DNA from: Mastigamoeba balamuthi
Taxonomy: Eukaryota > Evosea > Mastigamoebida > Mastigamoebidae
Assembly (NCBI GenBank): GCA_902651635.1
Contig: CACRSC010001925.1
Coordinates: 587,662-610,990, forward strand
Reading direction: 5' to 3'
Length of the DNA stretch: 23,329 bases
A model generated the notes under the pieces. That model searched no databases and was not told the DNA's origin. It was given only the letters and a program-made list of their open reading frames with translations. A program made the position numbers and the translations under genes. Of this stretch, positions 1-9,260 are shown piece after piece. The stretch's first letter is position 1. Each line of letters starts with the position of its first letter.

Positions 1-320
1 CGTTGTTGGCTGCCATAGGCGTCCCGGGGGGTTGTCAGGGGCAAACAAAAACGAGGCGGGGACGGGGAAGGAGGGAGAGCCGCCGTGCGCTGTTGGGGCT
101 GTTCTCTTCAAAAGAGAGGCAACCGCGTCAGCAGCTGCCGTCACGGAAATCTGCGCCGAGATTTCTCGGCTCATCGCAGACTTGAAGGATTGCTCTTGTC
201 TCTCCTCTGTTGAGCCTACGGCCCACAGTAGATGGGCAGGAGTACTCTCACATCACAAAGATATATGAGAGAGTCTTTTTTCTCCCCCGATGGAATAAGA
301 CCCCTCCCACGCGAATCTCA
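1..320. other. Left-edge segment, no supportable gene
   Basis: This stretch holds no coding region I can support. It is G-rich at the start and becomes A+C-rich on the + strand from about 300, where the retrotransposon composition begins. Short open frames here start with TTG or lack any family resemblance. It could be the 5' untranslated part of the retrotransposon or host flank; the boundary is not visible. Confidence 0.4.
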
Positions 321-860
321 ATGGCGCACCACGGGCACCGCTGCACGGCGCGGCGGTCCCGGCCCCCGGCATCGGCGACCTGGCAGATCCTAGGCCTGGC
401 ACTCGTGGTCCTCACCACGGCGGCACTCACCCTACCCCCAAGGTGCCACACGGCGCCCAGGGACCGGGACCATGATACCAATCGGGGCAGGTAACCCCAC
501 CCGCCCCCTCCCCACACACACGCCCACAAACACCCCCAGGGCTGGGCACGCCCACGGCCCACAAAGTGATGACCCACTGACAGAATGACGAGAGAAGACC
601 CCCAGAAGATAGGACATCGCAACCTGAGACCGCGCCGCCCCCCAATGAATGTAGCCACCCCGACGGACACAGCCCCCCGAATGAACACAGCCCCCCCAAT
701 GGTAGCAACCCTCCCAGAGCCCCCCCGACACACTGAATACAATGATCCCCCAGTGGGCCTCACACTCATTCTGGCCATATTATCAACAATCCAACCCTGG
801 CAACACTATGCAATCCTCACACTTGTCACTCTCCTTCTATATGCTCAAGGGGCGGCAGCC

Positions 861-1566
861 ATGGACAACATTACCATAACCAGCTGGAATGTACAAAACA
901 CCCTATTTGGAGCCATCATATTATTGATTAAGGCCATAAGGAACTGCACCAAACGTGCAGCCCCCGAGATTATAGCCTTGCAGGAACTGGGTGTTGTTGA
1001 CGATAAACAAGTTAACCAGGTGGCTAATACAGAGGGTTACAGCCTTTTCACGGGCCAACGAGTCGGAAACAAAATACCAGTAGGATTCCTCGTCCACAAT
1101 ACTGTGCGGGAGTACTGGTCTGTTAATACCACAGACTGAAAGGATGTCCTGGTAGGAATACTCAAGCTCAATGCGACGATGAAGATCATCAATGCGTATA
1201 GCCCAACCAGAGGGTCCCCTGCCCAAAGAGCTCTCTGGCAAACCATACAAGTACAGACAAAGGACAAAACGGACAGCATACTAGTAGGGGACCTAAATAC
1301 TTGGATGGACCACCCCGAGGTCGCCTATTCAATGACGGAGCTCGATATGCAAAGATTCATGGAAAACCACAACATGATGGATATCCTCAAACACCAAGGC
1401 ACTATGGCAGCCATGCACCATGGCCCACACAACACCGTCAACTGACTAGACTACATTATATGCGCACGTAATATGATCCATTGTTTCAGAGATAGCGGGG
1501 TAGGTAAAAACACTGGTGACCTCTCCGATCACGATCACGCACCTATATACTGCCATACCATGCTGA
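861..1566 (+). other. LINE domain: APE-type endonuclease
   Basis: Motifs of the endonuclease/exonuclease/phosphatase fold appear in order: SWNVQN at the start, IIALQEL (metal-binding Glu), INAYSPT, VGDLNTW (the GDxN motif), LDYIICA, and SDHDHAPIY (terminal SDH catalytic motif). In LINEs this domain nicks target DNA to prime reverse transcription. Two TGA codons interrupt it (1137 and 1443), the second just before LDYII. All signature residues are otherwise present, so decay looks recent. Confidence 0.85.
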
Positions 1567-2262
1567 CAATGGAACCCTCCACCACTAGTAAACTCCTGGA
1601 CCAAGATCGCAGACCCAGAAACCCAGACGGCACAGATTCGAGATTGGCAAGACATGCTGCTCCGATCCCCACTATCACCAGATGCAGACATAGATGAGAT
1701 GCAAAACAGAGCAATCATAGCCATGAAGCAAACCATGGGAACCAAACAGCACAACATCGAGGGAGAGAAAACCAAAGCCATGAGGGCGTATGATGTATAC
1801 CACGAAATACACAAATCAGCAGGTGCCGACATACACACTGTACCAACACTGGACAGTATAACGCGAATTGAATCCAAAGTCCTCCCCCTTCTACAATATA
1901 AACCCAACCACGCACATGCATATAAAACCTGGTGGAGCACCACAAAGTGGATGCTTAGATGCATTAACCGAAACAGAACCTGGATGGAGGCGGACCGCAT
2001 TAAGGAATACATAGAATTCTCAATGGCGGAAGGATGCACTAGCCCCAAGAGATTCCTCAAGGATCTGCGCACACCACGCGGACCAGGACTCCCTCTGAGC
2101 TACACCAGACAAGACGGCACCAGTACCACGACCCCCGAGGAAGCACGCAAAACAGTAGGCGACTGGATACATACACACTTCGACCAGGATAATGCACCAG
2201 CATGGTGCCCCCCATAGTGGGAGGCGCCACACCCAACCCTACCCGATACGGCCGCCACAAGT

Positions 2263-3546
2263 ATGGACAGCACGATATCCGAAGACGAACTCCGGGAAGC
2301 TGCAGGGGCCCAAAAGAGTAGGTCAGCACCAGGCCCAACTGGGTTTAAGGCGGAGTATGTTATAGAATTCCCAGCCCCATGGCGTGAACAATGGATCAAG
2401 AACCTCAACAACATCTGGCTAGGCAGGAAACCAGTCCCGAAGTCTTGGACTAGAGGGGAAATCATGCCCATTTTTAAGGGAGGAGACCGCAAAATACCAG
2501 TGAACTACCGTCCCATTATGCTATGTGAGGTGGGCTACAAGATTTTCACCACGATTATCAACAAAAGACTTTACAAAGCCCTCGAAGATAATAATATATG
2601 AGTCAACGCCCAGGAGGGCTTCCGCGAAGGCCACTCCACGACACACAACATATGGGCCCTTCACCAAAGACTAGAAGAAGCCACACGACGACATCAGAGA
2701 GTAGTAGGGATGTACATCGATCTCAAGAAAGCATATGACTTCATTCATTGAGACCACATTGTGGCCACACAAAAATACTACAACATTGGTCCCATCCTGG
2801 CAAAAAACATTATGGCCCTGTATGCCTCAACAGAAGCCTGCTCCCGCATGGCCCACGGCCCCACCGATTGGATTAATATCAACCGCGGGGTGCGACAGGG
2901 GGACCCCCTGTTGTGCACGCTTTTCAATCTGGCTATAAACCCCTATCTGTACCAGATAGAAACACATCTCGAAGCCCTGGACATCCGTGGCCCTAAGAGA
3001 GGAGTACTGGCATACGCAGACGACATGGTATTGCTTGCGCATATGCCACAGATACTAGCACACTTGCTGCAATTCGTGATGGACATGCAGGAGGCAGGAT
3101 TACACATCAACCCAAAAAAATGTGCCACCTTCGCCAGAAATGACACACCTCCCACCATAGTGACCACCCAGGGAACAATTGAGCTGGTGGCACCAGGTAT
3201 CACGTATAAATACCTCGGCATACACCTCGACCCACAAGGCAGAGATGCACTCGATGCGCCCACCATGACCCACATTATTCTAGAGCAATGCAGCTGGATG
3301 CGCACCAAGAAATCACTGTCCCTCGAGCAGCACATCTATATAGCCAATATGGTAATCAATGGCATGGCCCAATACCACGCCAGCACTATGGCCCAGAATA
3401 ACAAGTTATTAGAATCACTGTTACATACCCTCGAAAATGCAGCTATTGGGAAATTAGGGCCGGCCGACATGATTAGCCGGAGGCACGCTTTTATGCCAAC
3501 AAGACAAGGGGGGCTGGGACTCCGAAATCTAGCAGACGTTATATGA
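2263..3546 (+). other. LINE domain: reverse transcriptase
   Basis: Reverse-transcriptase blocks are readable in one frame: NYRPIMLCEVGYKIF near 2500, AQEGFREGHSTTHNIWAL near 2610-2660, IDLKKAYDFIH near 2715-2748 (first catalytic Asp), GVRQGDPLLCTLFNLAI at 2887-2937, and YADD at 3013-3024 with the catalytic Asp pair, followed by the thumb motif YLGIHLDP near 3208-3232. The spacing is that of LINE enzymes, without LTR-element features. TGA codons at 2599 and 2749 fall inside it and two more (3544, 3553) just after. Confidence 0.9.
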
Positions 3547-4023
3547 AGCAAATGAGCCCAGGAGGCCCTGGAATGGCTCAACGCCCTGACCCCAGACGGT
3601 ATTATGCCAGAAACGGACATAGAGGCCATTCTTCCATGCCTGGATGAAGACTTTACAGCGGCTTTCCCATCGCAGCACAGCATCGGAAAAATGAGACTGA
3701 CAGCAAATATGGCAGGACGCACCATTCGGCCCTGGCAGCACCTCCCCCAGTGGAATCTCCTCACACAAGCAGAGAAAAACATCCTCCTGGATATGGGAAC
3801 CCCAGCAGAGATCGGCCCCACTATGAACGAATTCCTCATACACGAAGTGGGCAACCGCGGGTGGCAAATAAATAGAAAACGAGCAGAGGGACTGATGCGC
3901 CACCTGGAATGCAACAACCAAGGCGAACCTACACACAAACCAGTGGACCTGAGTAAGATGGGTTACCGCTTTAATACGAACCTTGAGCTCCAATGGACCA
4001 TCACATCAAACACAGGAGATGGC

Positions 4024-4545
4024 ACTTGGAAAGACTGGCTAATCGTAGCAACTGATGAGTCCTATGACCCGAGCTCTGGTAAAATGGCAATGGCCGTAGT
4101 GGTGGAAGAACACTCTGAAATGAACGAAGCCATATAAGTCACGGGCGTATGCGCCTCATGGACACCGGAACTCCGCGTGGTCAAATACGTGGCAGAAATC
4201 ATGGATCCGACATCCAAATGCATCATAGCATGCGACAATGACCTGATAGTACGCACCCTGAATACAGGAGACCTCACCACAGTAGTGGACAAAGACGCAG
4301 TCTGCCGATTCGTCCGACTATGAGAACATGCACAGGCCAATGGAGGCAATATTATTCTCCAACATATCCATAGCCACCAACTGGAAGGCCGAGGGGAGGA
4401 AAGCAATGCCACTAAAGCCTGCATCACACAGGATAACCAAAGATGGGGCACGGAATTACAGAGGGTCATCTGCCTGAACGCAAAGGCAGACCAGCTCGCA
4501 CAACAAGCATTGTCACTAGACAGACGCCACGAGCCAGACCACCCA
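4024..4545 (+). other. LINE domain: RNase H
   Basis: The segment starts with WLIVATDES (first catalytic Asp at 4054-4056), has a later CIIACDND (Asp near 4231), HIHSHQ, and ends with NAKADQLAQQAL, matching the terminal N-x-x-A-D helix of RNase H domains in I/Tad-type LINEs. It would remove RNA from the RNA:DNA hybrid. It contains a TAA (4135) and a TGA (4321). The Glu of the DEDD set is not clearly placed. Confidence 0.7.
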
Positions 4546-4875
4546 CTGTGGGGAATAGAGCTCGCTTCCATCCAAGAACTCACCATGACAGCACCACCGA
4601 AACCCACACACAACTTTCACACAGTATTCCACATTGCCCGGTAACACCGCCTCCTCCAATGTGAAGCAACAGAGACGACAGCAGGAATGACGAAAATCCC
4701 CCCAGTCCTCCTGCATGAAGGAACCAGAAAACAAGCCCAGCACATGGGAGGCCTCTGATGGCATCAAGCCATCATGGGCACCTATCGCACCCATAAAAAC
4801 GCGCAAGCAGTGACCCCCAAAAAAGTGTGAAATAACCTGGCCCCACATACACGCCTGCACTGGAGTGATCCCAGA

Positions 4876-4929
4876 TGCCCCTTCTGTACTACCAAAGCTG
4901 ACTCCCTGAAGCACTGCCTCTGGTCATGC
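4876..4929 (+). other. LINE domain: CCHC knuckle after RNase H
   Basis: CPFC is followed by KHCLWSC, giving Cys-x2-Cys-x8-His-x4-Cys. This zinc-knuckle pattern commonly sits after the RT or RNase H region of LINE polyproteins and is thought to bind nucleic acid. It is preceded by TRLHWSDPR, typical of the same region. The motif is intact. Confidence 0.75.
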
Positions 4930-5799
4930 CCCCAGCAGAATAAATGGCGCACCAAGCTCACCAGCATCATAGGAATACCCCATACTGAACTGAAGATATG
5001 GGCCCAAACCCAAGCCACCAAATACAAAGACGCAGACCCCATACACTATACGCTAGCATACGGCACATGGGCTAAGAACCAACAATCAAAACAGCAGCTC
5101 GAAATACAGGAAGAGTGGGTCGCCACAATGCAAGACTGGCTGGAGGACATGAGCCATATAGATAATCAAAAGGCCCACGAAGCACAAAAAAGACAGATCC
5201 CGGGTGATACCACCAAAACCCCCTTTAACTGCCCAGACACCACACGCCCCACTAAGCGCCCCAGACTGCCAACCAGGCAGCACAAGACAATCACAATCAC
5301 AGAGCCTACAATAGAGGATATGGAATGTGGAGTCGCACCACAAGCACCCGCCGCGCCGAGCCATCCCCAGCCAACAAAACAGCACCACACTGCCACTGGA
5401 CCACACCATCAGACCACCCTAACCACCCCACCAGTGACACAGCAAGCTGCAGTACCAACTCCAACCACCAAAAAAAGGACCGCACCGGACTTACCAGATA
5501 TTCCAGCACCTGATCCCACCATAATCAAGAAAGCCCTCAAATGCTGATGCACCCCGAACGTCGAGCAAAACCACACTATAATCAGCATGTTCAACAAGCA
5601 CATGGACAACGTGAAGAACCAAAAACAGGACGCGGTTCTGGAACCGGTACTCCCGGAACCGCCCCTGGACATACCCTCCCAGGCCTCACAACACGCATGC
5701 CCTCCCCAAACACACCACCCACCATAACACCCCCCCCCTACCACAACGCCCCTGGCCCGCAAGGGCTTATTCCTCACTGGTAGCGGAATGGGAAATGAC

Positions 5800-5820
5800 G
5801 ATTTTCGATTTTCGATTTTT
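5800..5820 (+). repeat. Tandem GATTTTC units at the LINE 3' end
   Basis: Two exact GATTTTC units (5800-5806 and 5807-5813) are followed by GATTTTT (5814-5820). The run sits at the abrupt change from A+C-rich element to AT-rich sequence and about 75 bases after the last stop. Several LINE families end in short tandem repeats instead of poly(A), so this is the best candidate for the element terminus. Confidence 0.6.
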
Positions 5821-6142
5821 GACAAAGATCTATGAATCTTGGGGTTTCCAGAAGGCTAATCGACCACTTAAGCCAGGAAGTTATATGTTGGTTTTTAGCT
5901 CTGTTTTGATCAATTCACTCATCATTCATTTAAGCATTTGATAAGAGCATACATCAGATACAGTGAACAACAAACCATTAATAACGTTTTTCTCACATTT
6001 GTTTAAGAGAAGAGCTTCACAAAAATCACAGTTCCAAATTAGAGATGAAAGGGCATAAGTAAGATGATCACACAGGAGAAGAACATGGTTACCTGTGCAG
6101 TCTACAAAAAGAAGTGTTTAGCATAAAAGTAGTACTAACTCA

Positions 6143-6192
6143 GTGCTAAATCTAGTGCGAAAAATTCAGCATTATATGTGCTAATTTAGCAC
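6143..6192. repeat. Inverted repeat (possible stem-loop)
   Basis: GTGCTAAAT at 6143-6151 is the exact reverse complement of ATTTAGCAC at 6184-6192, separated by 32 bases. The right arm also sits in a near-palindrome at 6178-6192. In AT-rich sequence this may be chance. Confidence 0.35.
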
Positions 6193-6347
6193 TTCAGTGA
6201 ATAAAATGCAGTAATATCAACTGTTTACATAAGAGTTAGTGCTACATGTGTAAAAGTCACAGTGATTGATGATCAACTGTTTAGAGTAATTAAACCACAG
6301 GAAAAATGAGAAGTCTGTACTTAATGCACTGTATAATGAAAAGTCCA

Positions 6348-6915
6348 TAGGTCATCAAGGACCTGAAGGCTGTTAGAGCCACGCTGAAGGACAAGCATGA
6401 AAGAGCTACAAAGAGTGATCAACAACCTCCATGAGCACGTGGTGGTTGCAACATTGAAGAGCCAGAACAAGGGGCTCAAGAAGCAGCTGGAGCTTCTCAA
6501 GTCTTAGTGTGCCAATGGGAGGAAGTATGAGTCCCTCAAGGGCAGTAGCACTACTTCTCCTAAGCACAATGCACCCATCTCAGGTATGCTTGGACATGAG
6601 GACAGACGGATGAAACCTGAGCCTAAACGACAGCACATGATGTCATCATCTGTATTGCCAATCAAAATGACTGTGGTGAATAAGGATATAATGATGTTCA
6701 TGTCTTCAAGATTGGTTCACAGTTGTCATGAGACCATGATCAGACTGCTGAAATCAGATCCCTCACTCTCTGCTCAGAAGAACTGCACTTTGGGAATCCA
6801 ACCACTTCTTTATTTGCAGAGATCACAACAGCAGGGCACACACTTCAGGAAACAGTCAAAGCAGAAAAATTCCAACCAGATGTCCTCTTCCAAGAGCATG
6901 AGAACACCCAAGTAG
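6348..6915 (+). pseudogene. Decayed coiled-coil-like coding remnant
   Basis: From about 6348 one frame reads VIKDLKAVRATLKDKHE; it passes by a frame change into ELQRVINNLHEHVVVATLK and KSQNKGLKKQLELLKS, then a TAG at 6505-6507. The same frame reopens and runs to a TAG at 6913-6915. The Lys/Glu/Leu-rich start has heptad-like spacing of a coiled coil. The second half (including an ATG at 6586) is Ser/Met/Lys-rich and unrecognised. A frameshift, an internal stop and AT-rich codon use unlike host genes argue for a dead fragment. A CAG|GTATGC junction near 6579 could be a splice donor, so a split gene cannot be excluded. Confidence 0.35.
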
Positions 6916-7396
6916 TATCTCTAACTCCATATGGTCTTCACTTCCTAAGCTCACTTCATGCTGACTGAGAGCAAGAGCAAAGAAGACACATACACAACAG
7001 TCTGCAATACACAGGCAAACTGAACAACAGTTTAACTAAAAACGGAACAATGTACTTTTTGCATGAATACTGCATGGCATTAATGGTGTTCCACTTAGTA
7101 ATGCTTAGATATTCATGCAGGTACTGCATCTCTTATTATTAATCTCTTGACCTGCTTTGGCACTTAGTCACCATAGTACAAAACACTGTAATGAAAGATA
7201 GATCTTACTTCATTGCATATGATGCAAGTAAGAGTAGTGTAACTTCAATCAGTCCTCTGGCATCTTCTCGCATGCAGAGGTGCCCCTTCTGCAGCAGTGA
7301 TCAATATAACAGCCACAGCACCATCATTTCGAAGATGCACTGGTTGCAGAACTGCGGGTTCTTGGGCTAAACGATAGAGGCTCTTTAATACAGAGC

Positions 7397-7400
7397 AAAA
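7397..7400 (-). terminator. Candidate Pol III terminator of tRNA-Ser copy 1
   Basis: The first run of four T on the RNA-like strand lies 21 bases past the 3' end of the tRNA. This is farther than usual, so the primary transcript would carry a longer trailer than the other copy. Confidence 0.4.
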
Positions 7401-7421
7401 GACCTGTTTGTAAGAAGAATT

Positions 7422-7504
7422 CGACACCTGTAGGATTTGAACCTACGCCTCCAGGGGAGAATTGATTTCTAGTCAATCGCCTTAGACCGCTCGGCCAAGG
7501 TGTC
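7422..7504 (-). tRNA. tRNA-Ser (anticodon AGA), copy 1
   Basis: Read on the - strand, the acceptor arms GACACCT and AGGTGTC pair, with G as discriminator. The anticodon stem TTGA/TCAA closes a CTAGAAA loop with anticodon AGA, which reads UCU serine codons after A34 deamination. A long variable arm and a T loop GGTTCAAATCC (B box) are present, and the A box TGGCCGAGCGG lies in the D arm. No intron and no encoded CCA. The sequence is identical to the copy at 9130-9212. Confidence 0.95.
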
Positions 7505-7579
7505 TGCACGACATTTCATCCTCGTGTGTCTGTATGAGAACACGAATCACGAGCATAAGAACAGGAGCTCTTTGTAGCG

Positions 7580-9082
7580 TTAATCGTCGTCAGCCATCAG
7601 CAGCTGGAGGTCCCTGATGATGGGGAACTTGAACTGCTCCGTTGGCGTGAACACGTGCACTGCCTCCACAGTCATCGGCGGCCTGGGGCACACTCGCGGG
7701 TCCCTCGACAGCCTGTCGATGAGCGCCAGCACCGCCCTCCTGCACACGTCCGCGCCCTGGGCCGACGTGGCCTCGACCAGCACGTCCGTCGTGCTGCCCG
7801 TGACTCTGCTGCGCCGCGAGTTGATGACGGGCGGCAGCGACAGCACCTCGCCGTTGCCGTCGAGCATCACGGGCCACCGGGGCAGCGCTGCCACGCTGGC
7901 GAGGTGCCTGCCCAGCGACGCGTCGCCCCTCGCGGCCAGCAGCCCCGCGAGGTCGCTGGCCCTGACGACCTCGTCCGAGAACAGCGGGGCGAACGCGATG
8001 TCCTGCGGCGGGCGGGCGTCGAGCGTGTAGGGACCCGGGGCGCAGCGCAGGTCGTGCGTGCCGATGGCCGCGAGCGTGCGCCTGGCCAGGAGGTCCCTGT
8101 GCAGCTCGTCCTGCGCCGCGATGACCGCGTCGAAGGCCTCGCGGCCCGCGAGGTCGAGCCCGCGCAGCACCGCCAAGGCCGCGAAGGGCCGCACGCCCGC
8201 GGCCGCGGCCTCGCTGACGCGGGCCTCTGCGATCTCGACGCCGCGCTGCCTGAGCCAGAGCCTCGCCGGCGCCTCCTGGGCCGCGGGCTGCTTCTGCGGG
8301 GCCGGCCTGGCCGAGGGGCAGCGGGCGAGGTACTGCCAGAGGGGCTTGGGGCGTGCGGGCGTCGTCGAGTCGACGGTGCGCTGCAGGCGCGGGTCGGCCC
8401 AGGGGTTGCCCGAGAGGTCGAGCTCGCGGAGCCTCTTCTCCAGCGGGCCGCCGCAGAGCTGCAGAGGCGGCTCGGTGAGCCTGTTGCCCGCCAGCGACAG
8501 CGAGCGCAGGCAGGCGGAGCGGCCCAGCTCGGCGGGCAGCGGCGACTCGAGGGCGTTGGCGGCCAGCGAGAGCGACGAGAGGCAGGGCAGAGCCAGCAGG
8601 CACGCAGGGAACTCGCGGAGCGCGTTGCGCGAGAGGTTCAGCGTCTCGAGGCCGCGCAGGGCAGCGACCGACTGCGGGAGGGCCGCCAGGGCGTTGCCCG
8701 AGAGGTCCAGCACGCGGAGCGTCGGGGCCAGCAGCGGCAGGGCCTCGGGCAGCGCCGTCAGTGCGCACGACGAGACGACGAGCGAGCGCAGGGGCATGGC
8801 GCAGACCTCGTCACACAGCTGGGCCAGCGACGGGCACGAGACGACCGAGAGGTCGACCAGGGCGCGCAGCAGCACGGCGACGTCGCGCGGGATCGCCGAC
8901 AGGGCACAGGAGCGGAGATCGAGGGAGCGCAGGTGCTGCAGGGGCCGAAAGAGACTCGGGAAAAGCACTGAAACGGAGGGGCCGCTGAGCCTCAGACTCG
9001 TGCGCGAGGGGTGCGACGCCTCGAGGATCTCGGGCCACTGCTCGGGCTGCTCCTCCCGGGCGGCGCAGGGCTCCTCCTCCAT
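7580..9082 (-). CDS. LRRC47-like leucine-rich repeat plus B3/4 domain protein
   Basis: A single-exon gene of 500 codons starts at the ATG at 9082 (the frame stays open upstream into the tRNA, but that is not coding) and ends in TAA. Residues of about 50-230 form leucine-rich repeats, for example LRVLDLSGNALAALPQSV and LETLNLSRNALREFP. The C-terminal half matches the B3/4 fold of the phenylalanyl-tRNA synthetase beta subunit, with the landmark SLPPVINSRRSRVTGSTTDV near residues 410-430. This order, LRR then B3/4, defines LRRC47, and the length fits (human LRRC47 is of similar size). B3/4 suggests a link to tRNA or translation; the cellular role is poorly defined. It is intronless, while nearly every other gene here is split, and it sits between two identical tRNA-Ser genes. 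Confidence 0.85.
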   Translation of the reverse strand: MEEEPCAAREEQPEQWPEILEASHPSRTSLRLSGPSVSVLFPSLFRPLQHLRSLDLRSCALSAIPRDVAVLLRALVDLSVVSCPSLAQLCDEVCAMPLRSLVVSSCALTALPEALPLLAPTLRVLDLSGNALAALPQSVAALRGLETLNLSRNALREFPACLLALPCLSSLSLAANALESPLPAELGRSACLRSLSLAGNRLTEPPLQLCGGPLEKRLRELDLSGNPWADPRLQRTVDSTTPARPKPLWQYLARCPSARPAPQKQPAAQEAPARLWLRQRGVEIAEARVSEAAAAGVRPFAALAVLRGLDLAGREAFDAVIAAQDELHRDLLARRTLAAIGTHDLRCAPGPYTLDARPPQDIAFAPLFSDEVVRASDLAGLLAARGDASLGRHLASVAALPRWPVMLDGNGEVLSLPPVINSRRSRVTGSTTDVLVEATSAQGADVCRRAVLALIDRLSRDPRVCPRPPMTVEAVHVFTPTEQFKFPIIRDLQLLMADDD

Positions 9083-9120
9083 TGACGCAAGCAAGACGAG
9101 CAAAAAATGATAAAATGAAG

Positions 9121-9124
9121 AAAA
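9121..9124 (-). terminator. Pol III terminator of tRNA-Ser copy 2
   Basis: Four T on the RNA-like strand begin five bases past the tRNA discriminator, followed by more T-rich sequence. This is the expected Pol III stop. It lies about 40 bases upstream of the LRRC47-like ATG, so the T-rich block probably overlaps that gene's 5' leader or promoter. Confidence 0.65.
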
Positions 9125-9129
9125 GATTT

Positions 9130-9212
9130 CGACACCTGTAGGATTTGAACCTACGCCTCCAGGGGAGAATTGATTTCTAGTCAATCGCCTTAGACCGCTC
9201 GGCCAAGGTGTC
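9130..9212 (-). tRNA. tRNA-Ser (anticodon AGA), copy 2
   Basis: The 83 bases are identical to the copy at 7422-7504, with the same AGA anticodon, long variable arm and internal A and B boxes. The identity extends only about two bases outside the mature gene on each side, so the duplication unit is essentially the tRNA itself. It ends 47 bases before the ATG of the LRRC47-like gene and begins 48 bases after the stop of the calponin-homology gene, all on the - strand. Confidence 0.95.
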
Positions 9213-9260
9213 TGTACAAACAAATGGAAGCTTTGTTCGGGCAGTCGACGGCACGGCCGC

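Larger units (their letters stand above)
585..5727 (+). pseudogene. LINE polyprotein (endonuclease-RT-RNase H), broken
   Basis: The polyprotein runs in the frame of 585 as far as about 1566, then in the frame of 1654 until a TAA at 5725-5727, so one frameshift lies between about 1567 and 1697. In-frame stops are TGA at 1137, 1443, 2599, 2749, 3544, 3553, 4321, 4756, 4828 and 5545, TAG at 2215, and TAA at 4135 and 4642. The residues on each side of these stops continue the domain pattern, so they are lesions (or recoded codons), not gene ends. The start is uncertain: an ATG at 585 adds about 92 residues with a hydrophobic hairpin before the endonuclease, while the ATG at 861 starts just before the endonuclease motif. 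The tail after the CCHC knuckle is rich in Pro, Thr and His, with a basic cluster KRPRLPTRQHK near 5258-5290 that could be a nuclear signal. Confidence 0.85.
321..5820 (+). mobile_element. Decayed LINE (non-LTR) retrotransposon with APE endonuclease, RT and RNase H
   Basis: One element on the + strand carries, in order, an apurinic-like endonuclease (from about 861), a reverse transcriptase (about 2263-3546), an RNase H domain (about 4024-4545) and a CCHC knuckle (4876-4929), then a Pro/Thr-rich tail. This order is typical of RNase H-bearing LINE groups such as I and Tad; the exact clade is an inference. The + strand is strongly A+C-rich, unlike host exons, which are balanced and GC-rich. The 3' end is marked by three tandem GATTTTC-like units at 5800-5820. 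No separate ORF1 with nucleocapsid knuckles is recognisable upstream. The left end and any target-site duplication cannot be placed; 321 is only an approximate start. The copy is broken by a frameshift and more than ten in-frame stops. Confidence 0.88.
5821..7420. other. AT-rich island without a recognisable intact gene
   Basis: This 1.6 kb stretch is AT-rich and differs sharply from the surrounding GC-rich genes. The first 530 bases look non-coding. The only coding-like part is the decayed stretch near 6350-6915, listed separately. An inverted repeat with 9-base arms lies at 6143-6151 and 6184-6192. Between 7245 and 7420 the composition becomes intermediate. No transposase, RT or terminal repeat was recognised. 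It could be an old insertion, an AT-rich intergenic block, or the target of the LINE insertion. Confidence 0.5.

Noticed and set aside
248-778. - strand frame of 176 codons in the LINE 5' region
   Set aside because: Gly/Val/Ser-rich antisense of the A+C-rich strand; no motif and no conserved start.
7245-7427. Open frame on the - strand with NDGAVAVILI and LHARR, slightly like a Nudix start
   Set aside because: No Nudix box follows in any frame, the frame begins inside the tRNA, and the resemblance is only a hydrophobic strand plus Arg pair.
7655-8971. Long + strand frame of 438 codons opposite the LRRC47-like gene
   Set aside because: It is very rich in Arg, Gly and Ala with no motif, as expected for the antisense of a GC-rich gene. 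The - strand frame has clear LRR and B3/4 motifs.
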